Assembly: GCA_903861445.1 (NCBI GenBank)
Contig: CAIOUK010000141.1
Span: 1-10,223, forward strand
Reading direction: 5' to 3'
Source of the DNA: an uncultured Verrucomicrobia subdivision 3 bacterium
GTDB lineage: Bacteria > Verrucomicrobiota > Verrucomicrobiia > Limisphaerales > UBA11358
DNA: 10,223 bases
Part shown: piece by piece, positions 6,654-10,223 of the stretch
Position numbering within the stretch: the stretch's first letter is position 1
Layout of the letters: each line of letters opens with the position of its first letter
Translations under genes and position numbers: made by a program
The notes under the pieces: generated by a model
Told to the model about the DNA's origin: nothing
Seen by the model: the letters and a program-made list of their open reading frames with translations, nothing else
Database searches by the model: none

Positions 6654-8434
6654 GCTTGCACCAGCTTCAAAACCGCCGCCACCGCCTCGTCAATTTTTAC
6701 AAACTGCAACGCACCACTGCGCGGCTTGATTTCCACTTCGCCTTTCAGCAATGATTTTTCGCCGAGCGCAATCCGAATGGGAAAACCAACCAGATCCGCA
6801 TCTTTGAATTTTACGCCGGGCCGTTCATCGCGGTCGTCGAGAATCACATCCACGCCTTGCGCCGTCAGTTCGGCATAAAATTTTTCCGCCAACTTCATCG
6901 CTTCGCTTTCCGGAGTAACCGCCAGCGGCGTGATGCAGACCTGATACGGCGCAACGCTCAACGGCCAGATGACGCCGTCCTTGTCGTTCCCCTGCTCGAT
7001 GACGGCCTGCAACGTGCGCGTAACGCCAATGCCGTAGCAACCCATGACCGGCGGCTTGCGCGAGCCATCCACGTCGAGGAATGTCGCATTCAACGCCTCG
7101 CTGTATTTCGTGCCGAGTTTGAAGACGTGGCCGACTTCAATCGCGCGGCGAATTTTTAACGGCTTGACGCACTTGGCGCATGGTTCGCCGGCGCTGACTG
7201 TGCGGAGGTCGAACCACGCCGTCACCTTGATGTCGCGCTCGATGGAAACATTCCTCAAATGGAAACCGTCCTCGTTCGCGCCGGTCGTCATGTCGTTCGC
7301 GCCGCGCAGTCGTTCGTCGGCATAAATGCGAATACCTTCGAGCGTTATGTTAGCATCGAACTCTATGTAGGTGTCCGTATTTTTGGTTGCGCTCAAGCCT
7401 CTTTCAAAATTCAAAGTGGATGTAACCGCCCCCAGACTTCCTGGTTTTGCGCCGAGCAATGCAAAGATTTCTTCCGGCGTCGCAGGACGTGCCGCAACCG
7501 CGCCGGTCTTAGCTATCAATTTAGTTTCGTTCAACTGGTCGTCGCCACGAATCAAAATAATAATCGGCTTGCTGTCGGCGATAAAAACCAGCGTCTTGAT
7601 CTGGCGGTTGGCCGGAACTTTGTAAGGTTCCTTGCTCAACGCTTCAATCGTCACCACGCCAGGTGTGGCGAATTTTTCCACCGCCGCGCCGATTTCACGC
7701 GCGGCAGTTTTCGGAATACCGCTCGTGGCCTTCTCAATATTTGCCGCGTAGCCGCACGCCTCGCAATACACCACGTCGTTCTCGCCCGTCTCGGCGGGAA
7801 CCATAAATTCGTGCGAGTAGTTGCCGCCAATGACGCCAGTATCGGCCTCGACGGGAAATGCCTGCAAGCCACAGCGCGCGAAGATGCGTTTGTAGGCGTC
7901 ATACATTTTATGATAGCTCACCATCGCGTTTTCGTCCGTGGTGTCGAACGAATACGCGTCCTTCATGATGAACTCCTTGGCGCGCATTAGGCCGAAGCGC
8001 GGGCGGATTTCGTCGCGGAACTTCGTGCTGATCTGGTAAAAGTTTTTCGGCAACTGGCGGTAGGAATTGATTTCGCCGGCCGCCAGCGTGGTGATGACTT
8101 CCTCGGCGGTTGGACTGAGAAACCATTCACGGTTGGCGCGGTCTTTGACTTTGCACAGAACGTCCTTGGCCGTTTCCGCGCGACCGCTCTGCTCCCAGAT
8201 TTCCTTCGGCTGGAGCGCGGGCATTAGCACTTCGACGGCTCCGGCACGATCCATTTCCTCGCGAATGATATTTTCCACCTTGCGCAGTGCGCGCAGGCCA
8301 AGCGGCAGGAAAGTATAAACGCCGCCCGCAAGCTTGCGAATGAGGCCGGCGCGCAGCAAAAGTTTATGCGAAACGATTTCCGCGTCAGACGGGGCTTCAC
8401 GGAGCGTAGGAATTAAGGTTTGTGTCCACTTCAT
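6650..8434 (-). CDS. proS: Proline--tRNA ligase, bacterial type with editing domain
   Basis: A 594-residue class II aminoacyl-tRNA synthetase that charges tRNA-Pro in the cytoplasm and, through its insertion domain, clears mischarged Ala-tRNA-Pro. Motif 1 lies at about residues 42-72 (TFLPLGLRALRKVE onwards), motif 2 at about 139-163 (FRDEIRPRFGLMR, then FIMKDAYSF), the INS editing domain at about 225-400, motif 3 at about 463-474 (VMGCYGIGVTRT) and the anticodon-binding domain from about 490 to the end. CxxC pairs at C224/C227 and C419/C422 flank the editing domain, as is usual in this type. Length and the start MKWTQTLIPTLREAP match the family. There is no Shine-Dalgarno sequence before the ATG. 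Its TAA shares bases with the TAG of the opposing histidine kinase gene. An inverted repeat separates it from the upstream FAH-family gene. Confidence 0.97.
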   Translation of the reverse strand: MKWTQTLIPTLREAPSDAEIVSHKLLLRAGLIRKLAGGVYTFLPLGLRALRKVENIIREEMDRAGAVEVLMPALQPKEIWEQSGRAETAKDVLCKVKDRANREWFLSPTAEEVITTLAAGEINSYRQLPKNFYQISTKFRDEIRPRFGLMRAKEFIMKDAYSFDTTDENAMVSYHKMYDAYKRIFARCGLQAFPVEADTGVIGGNYSHEFMVPAETGENDVVYCEACGYAANIEKATSGIPKTAAREIGAAVEKFATPGVVTIEALSKEPYKVPANRQIKTLVFIADSKPIIILIRGDDQLNETKLIAKTGAVAARPATPEEIFALLGAKPGSLGAVTSTLNFERGLSATKNTDTYIEFDANITLEGIRIYADERLRGANDMTTGANEDGFHLRNVSIERDIKVTAWFDLRTVSAGEPCAKCVKPLKIRRAIEVGHVFKLGTKYSEALNATFLDVDGSRKPPVMGCYGIGVTRTLQAVIEQGNDKDGVIWPLSVAPYQVCITPLAVTPESEAMKLAEKFYAELTAQGVDVILDDRDERPGVKFKDADLVGFPIRIALGEKSLLKGEVEIKPRSGALQFVKIDEAVAAVLKLVQA

Positions 8435-8448
8435 TGAACGGAAAGTTT

Positions 8449-8508
8449 AACCACAAAGCCACCAAGACACGAAGATTTTTCTCTGGGCGACTTTGCGGCT
8501 TGGTGGTT
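8449..8508. repeat. Imperfect 18-bp inverted repeat between the FAH-family gene and proS
   Basis: The arms are AACCACAAAGCCACCAAG (8449-8466) and CTTTGCGGCTTGGTGGTT (8491-8508), which pair at 15 of 18 positions around a 24-base loop. The arm type (AACCACAAAG..., read as NHKATKTRR) resembles a dispersed intergenic repeat I associate with Verrucomicrobia and Planctomycetes. It fills most of the 80-bp gap between two minus-strand genes and could act as an RNA stem-loop at the 3' end of the FAH-family message, in the proS leader, or as a processing site. It is not a classic intrinsic terminator, as no U-run directly follows either arm. Confidence 0.7.
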
Positions 8509-8514
8509 GAAGAT

Positions 8515-9270
8515 TTACTTCACCGAGTTGTTCAGCGGCGCGAGTCCCTGAATCCGCACTTCCAGCTTGTCGCCGCTTTGAATCGGGCCGACGCCGCTGG
8601 GCGTGCCGGTGAGAATCACGTCGCCCGGCAGCAACGTCATATTGGTCGAGATGAAGCTGACGATCTGGGCGGGCTTGAAAATCAATTCCCGGGTGTTGGA
8701 ATTTTGCCGGAGTTGGCCGTTTTGAAATTGCTGGATGCTCAACTCATCCGGGTTGAGCTGCGTTTCCACATACGGCCCGAGCGGCGTGAAGGTGTCGAAC
8801 GATTTGCAGCGCGCCCATTGCGATTCGGCTTTTTGAATCGTGCGGTCGCTGATGTCCTGCGACGCGGTGTAGCCAAAAATATAGCGCGCGGCCTGCGTGG
8901 GCGAGACGTTGCGGATTTTGCGGCCGATGACGATGGCGAGTTCCGCCTCGAAATCCGTGCGGTGCTGCGGAAAAGGAATTTCAATCTTGCCGCCGTCCGC
9001 GAGCAAGGAAGTCGTGGCCTTGAACCAAAAGAGCGGTTCCGCCGGCAACTCACGTTTCATTTCGCGCACGTGGTCGGCGTAATTCAAGCCAACGGCAATG
9101 ATTTTGGACGGCACGACGGGCACGAGGGTTTTGACCCCTTTGCGCGGAGTGGGCTTGCGTTCAAACGACGGTGAGCCGAAGACATCACCGCGCAGACGGA
9201 ACAGTTCGCCGTCCACGACTTTCGCGTGGAAAATTTCGTTGCCTTTTTGGAACCGGCCGATGGCAGCCAT
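8515..9270 (-). CDS. Fumarylacetoacetate hydrolase (FAH) family protein
   Basis: A cytoplasmic metal-dependent enzyme of the FAH superfamily, whose members cleave or decarboxylate beta-diketo acids (for example acylpyruvases, oxaloacetate decarboxylases and 2-hydroxyhepta-2,4-diene-1,7-dioate isomerases). The 251-residue protein has a short N-terminal domain (1-50) and the catalytic fold: IIAVGLNYADHV (57-68), the metal ligands E108 and E110 in DFEAELAIVIG, D139 in ASQDISDRT, then KSFDTFTPLGPYV and GDVILTGTPSGVGP. The exact substrate cannot be read from the sequence. The start at 9270 was chosen over an ATG at 9336 because the protein from MAAIGRFQ onward has the family N-terminus, while the 22 extra residues are Cys/Trp-rich and unlike it. 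No Shine-Dalgarno sequence is present. It lies 80 bp upstream of proS on the same strand and is divergent from the small membrane protein gene. Confidence 0.92.
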   Translation of the reverse strand: MAAIGRFQKGNEIFHAKVVDGELFRLRGDVFGSPSFERKPTPRKGVKTLVPVVPSKIIAVGLNYADHVREMKRELPAEPLFWFKATTSLLADGGKIEIPFPQHRTDFEAELAIVIGRKIRNVSPTQAARYIFGYTASQDISDRTIQKAESQWARCKSFDTFTPLGPYVETQLNPDELSIQQFQNGQLRQNSNTRELIFKPAQIVSFISTNMTLLPGDVILTGTPSGVGPIQSGDKLEVRIQGLAPLNNSVK

Positions 9271-9321
9271 GCCAGAAGTTACAAACGGTCGGTGCCAGCA
9301 GCAAGCAAAAGCCCAGCTGAC

Positions 9322-9350
9322 TTGCCGAAACGCCATTTCATCGCTACATT
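9322..9350 (+). promoter_or_regulatory. Possible promoter for the small membrane protein gene, leaderless type
   Basis: TTGCCG (9322-9327) and TACATT (9345-9350) lie 17 bp apart in the 86-bp divergent gap. The -10-like hexamer ends 6 bp before the ATG at 9357, so transcription would start at or next to the start codon. On the other strand a -10-like TGTAAC (complement of 9278-9283) lies 7 bp before the FAH-family ATG, but has no good -35 element. These are pattern matches only. Confidence 0.35.
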
Positions 9351-9356
9351 GCAGGC

Positions 9357-9491
9357 ATGAGCGGGCTGACGAAACAGGAACAGTTGGTTCTGGGCATCAT
9401 TGTTGGACTGTTGCTCACGGGCTTGTTGGTGAAATTTTACCGCGAAGCCCATCCCGCAGCGACGCCCGCGGTTTCATCCGCCAAACCTTGA
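9357..9491 (+). CDS. Small single-pass membrane protein, 44 residues, unknown function
   Basis: A short ORF with ATG at 9357 and TGA at 9489-9491. It begins MSGLTKQEQLVLG, has one clear membrane helix at about residues 10-25 (LVLGIIVGLLLTGLLV), and then a basic KFYREAH followed by an Ala/Pro/Ser-rich tail (PAATPAVSSAKP). I do not recognise a named family. It is supported as real by the organised layout (short head, hydrophobic helix, positive patch, polar tail), by filling the space between the divergent FAH-family gene and the next gene, and by ending 1 bp before the next start codon, which implies translational coupling. The helix with a positive flank on its C-terminal side suggests that the tail is cytoplasmic. 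It lacks a strong Shine-Dalgarno sequence and may be read from a leaderless message. Confidence 0.6.
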   Translation: MSGLTKQEQLVLGIIVGLLLTGLLVKFYREAHPAATPAVSSAKP

Positions 9492-9492
9492 T

Positions 9493-9912
9493 ATGCACGA
9501 AGTAAATTTTGACGAAGCCGTGGAGTTGATTGTGGCCGCCGACACGCGGTATCAGCGCGATGCGTATGGTTTCATGCGCGAGGCGCTGGACTTCACGCAG
9601 AAGCTGGTCGGCAAAGAAAATCAGGGCAAGGTGCGTCATGTGACCGGCCTCGAATTGCTGGACGGCCTGCGCCAATATGCGCTCCAGCAATTCGGCCCGA
9701 TGACGACCACGGTGTTTGAAGAATGGGGCGTCCGCAACTGCCGCGACTTTGGCGAAATCGTTTTCAACATGGTGGAAAACGGCCTGCTCGCCAAAACCGA
9801 AAAAGACAGCCGCGAAGATTTTCAGGACGGCTACGATTTCACCGAAGCCTTCCACAAACCTTTTTGGCCCGCCCGCCGGTTGCAAGCTGAAGCCAAGCCG
9901 TTGGCCAAATAA
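9493..9912 (+). CDS. Minf_1886-type conserved protein (Verrucomicrobia/Planctomycetes family), unknown function
   Basis: A 139-residue soluble protein. Features that recall the family annotated Minf_1886 (a Planctomycetes-Verrucomicrobia conserved protein family) are the start NFDEAVELIVAADTRYQRDAY, then GFMREALDF, the segment HVTGLELLDGLRQYALQQFG (residues about 49-68), and VFEEWGVRNCRDFGEIVFNMVENGLL (about 75-100). The sequence has no signal peptide, membrane segment or recognisable catalytic motif; it looks like a compact helical protein, with a charged, less conserved tail after YDFTEAFHKPFWP. It follows the 44-residue membrane protein by 1 bp, so the two are probably made together. It faces the DUF4139 gene tail to tail with a 12-bp gap and no visible terminator hairpin. 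The family assignment is from memory, with fair confidence. Confidence 0.82.
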   Translation: MHEVNFDEAVELIVAADTRYQRDAYGFMREALDFTQKLVGKENQGKVRHVTGLELLDGLRQYALQQFGPMTTTVFEEWGVRNCRDFGEIVFNMVENGLLAKTEKDSREDFQDGYDFTEAFHKPFWPARRLQAEAKPLAK

Positions 9913-9924
9913 TCGCCTGCCCGC

Positions 9925-10223
9925 TCACCACGAATAATGCACGGTGTAGGTCACGGTGCGTTCTTCATCCGGCTTCACCGAAATGTTAAATTCAATGGTC
10001 TGCGAATCTTTCTTGGTGAACTCGTCCGACTTGGCGGTGATTTCCCAATTGCTCCAGCGATAGAGATGTTCGACGACGCGGATTTCCACAGCATCGGTTT
10101 TTTTCCGGTTGCGGAGCTTGATTTCAAATGTCTCATCCATCCACTTGTCGCCACGATCCACTTTGAAATTTGTCTGCTTGCGTTCGCCCACGAGGTCGAA
10201 GGCATTGCCGGTGGTCACACGCA
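9925..10223 (-). CDS. DUF4139 domain protein, C-terminal end (start lies outside the window)
   Basis: The last roughly 98 codons of a minus-strand gene that runs off the right edge. The frame is open to the edge (…RVTTGNAFDLVGERKQTNF), so the GTG near 10218 is an internal Val. The fragment is a beta-rich domain with alternating polar and hydrophobic strands: TFEIKLRNRKKTDAVEIRVVE, then HLYRWSNWEI, ending in RTVTYTVHYSW just before the TGA. This matches my recollection of the C-terminus of DUF4139 proteins, which are often secreted or envelope proteins of unknown function; the part with any signal peptide is not in the window. It converges with the Minf_1886-type gene. Confidence 0.8.
   Translation of the reverse strand, partial: RVTTGNAFDLVGERKQTNFKVDRGDKWMDETFEIKLRNRKKTDAVEIRVVEHLYRWSNWEITAKSDEFTKKDSQTIEFNISVKPDEERTVTYTVHYSW

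Noticed and set aside
7146..7765. CxxC pairs in ProRS (C224/C227 and C419/C422) as a possible new zinc site
   Set aside because: Similar Cys pairs flank the editing domain in many bacterial-type ProRS proteins as I recall them, so this is normal for the family.
7259..7990. A 243-codon plus-strand open frame opposite proS
   Set aside because: It lies wholly inside proS, its peptide is Arg/Cys/Phe-rich without recognisable motifs, and ProRS motifs on the minus strand are complete.
8422..9174. A 250-codon plus-strand open frame opposite the FAH-family gene, starting near proS
   Set aside because: Its first residues (NHKATKTRR) are simply the inverted repeat translated, and the rest is the shadow of the FAH-family gene.
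9271..9336. A longer start for the FAH-family protein at 9336, adding 22 residues
   Set aside because: The extra MAFRQVSWAFACCWHRPF stretch is unlike the family and the internal Met at 9270 gives the normal N-terminus; it also would use up most of the divergent promoter gap.
9901..9935. A bidirectional terminator between the two convergent genes near the right edge
   Set aside because: The 12-bp gap and its flanks contain no stable stem followed by a T-run on either strand.

Overview
The window comes from a GC-rich bacterium, most likely a verrucomicrobium of the Pedosphaera/Limisphaerales kind. This is inferred from gene content and the look of the proteins, not from a database search. The lineage pointers are a small protein of a family I associate with Verrucomicrobia and Planctomycetes (9493-9912), a DUF4139 protein next to it, a YbeY with Asp as third metal ligand, and dispersed short repeats of types I associate with these genomes. 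Most of the window is housekeeping chromosome. I see no phage, transposase, CRISPR, toxin or defence module, and no RNA gene.

Layout. Positions 1-4213 hold a compact plus-strand cluster: the 3' part of pheT, then a PhoH-like ATPase gene (ybeZ type), ybeY, a DUF502 membrane protein gene and recO. The genes are 5 bp apart or overlap by 4 bp (ATGA, ATGA, GTGA), so they look co-transcribed and translationally coupled. The cluster joins translation (PheRS beta), rRNA maturation (YbeY with its PhoH partner) and DNA repair (RecO). After a short gap with a possible promoter comes a membrane-bound hybrid sensor histidine kinase (4299-6653, perhaps starting farther upstream). It runs convergently into proS (6650-8434, minus) with a 4 bp 3' overlap. 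Upstream of proS, on the same strand, are an imperfect 18-bp inverted repeat (8449-8508) and a fumarylacetoacetate-hydrolase-family gene (8515-9270, minus). A divergent 86-bp gap separates that gene from a small plus-strand pair: a 44-residue single-pass membrane protein and a Minf_1886-type protein. The window ends with the C-terminus of a DUF4139 protein on the minus strand.

The most notable signal is not a gene. A 42-bp hairpin-forming element with GGTAG/CTACC ends sits in frame inside ybeY and adds 14 residues to an otherwise standard protein. A second short repeat (AAGYCAG heptamers) lies in frame inside pheT, and a third type lies between two genes. Together they suggest a genome with several families of small mobile or palindromic repeats, at least one of which is tolerated inside essential proteins, as Rickettsia palindromic elements are. 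A second general feature is that none of the start codons has a clear Shine-Dalgarno sequence. Translation here probably relies on coupling and, at the divergent promoter region, possibly on leaderless mRNAs.
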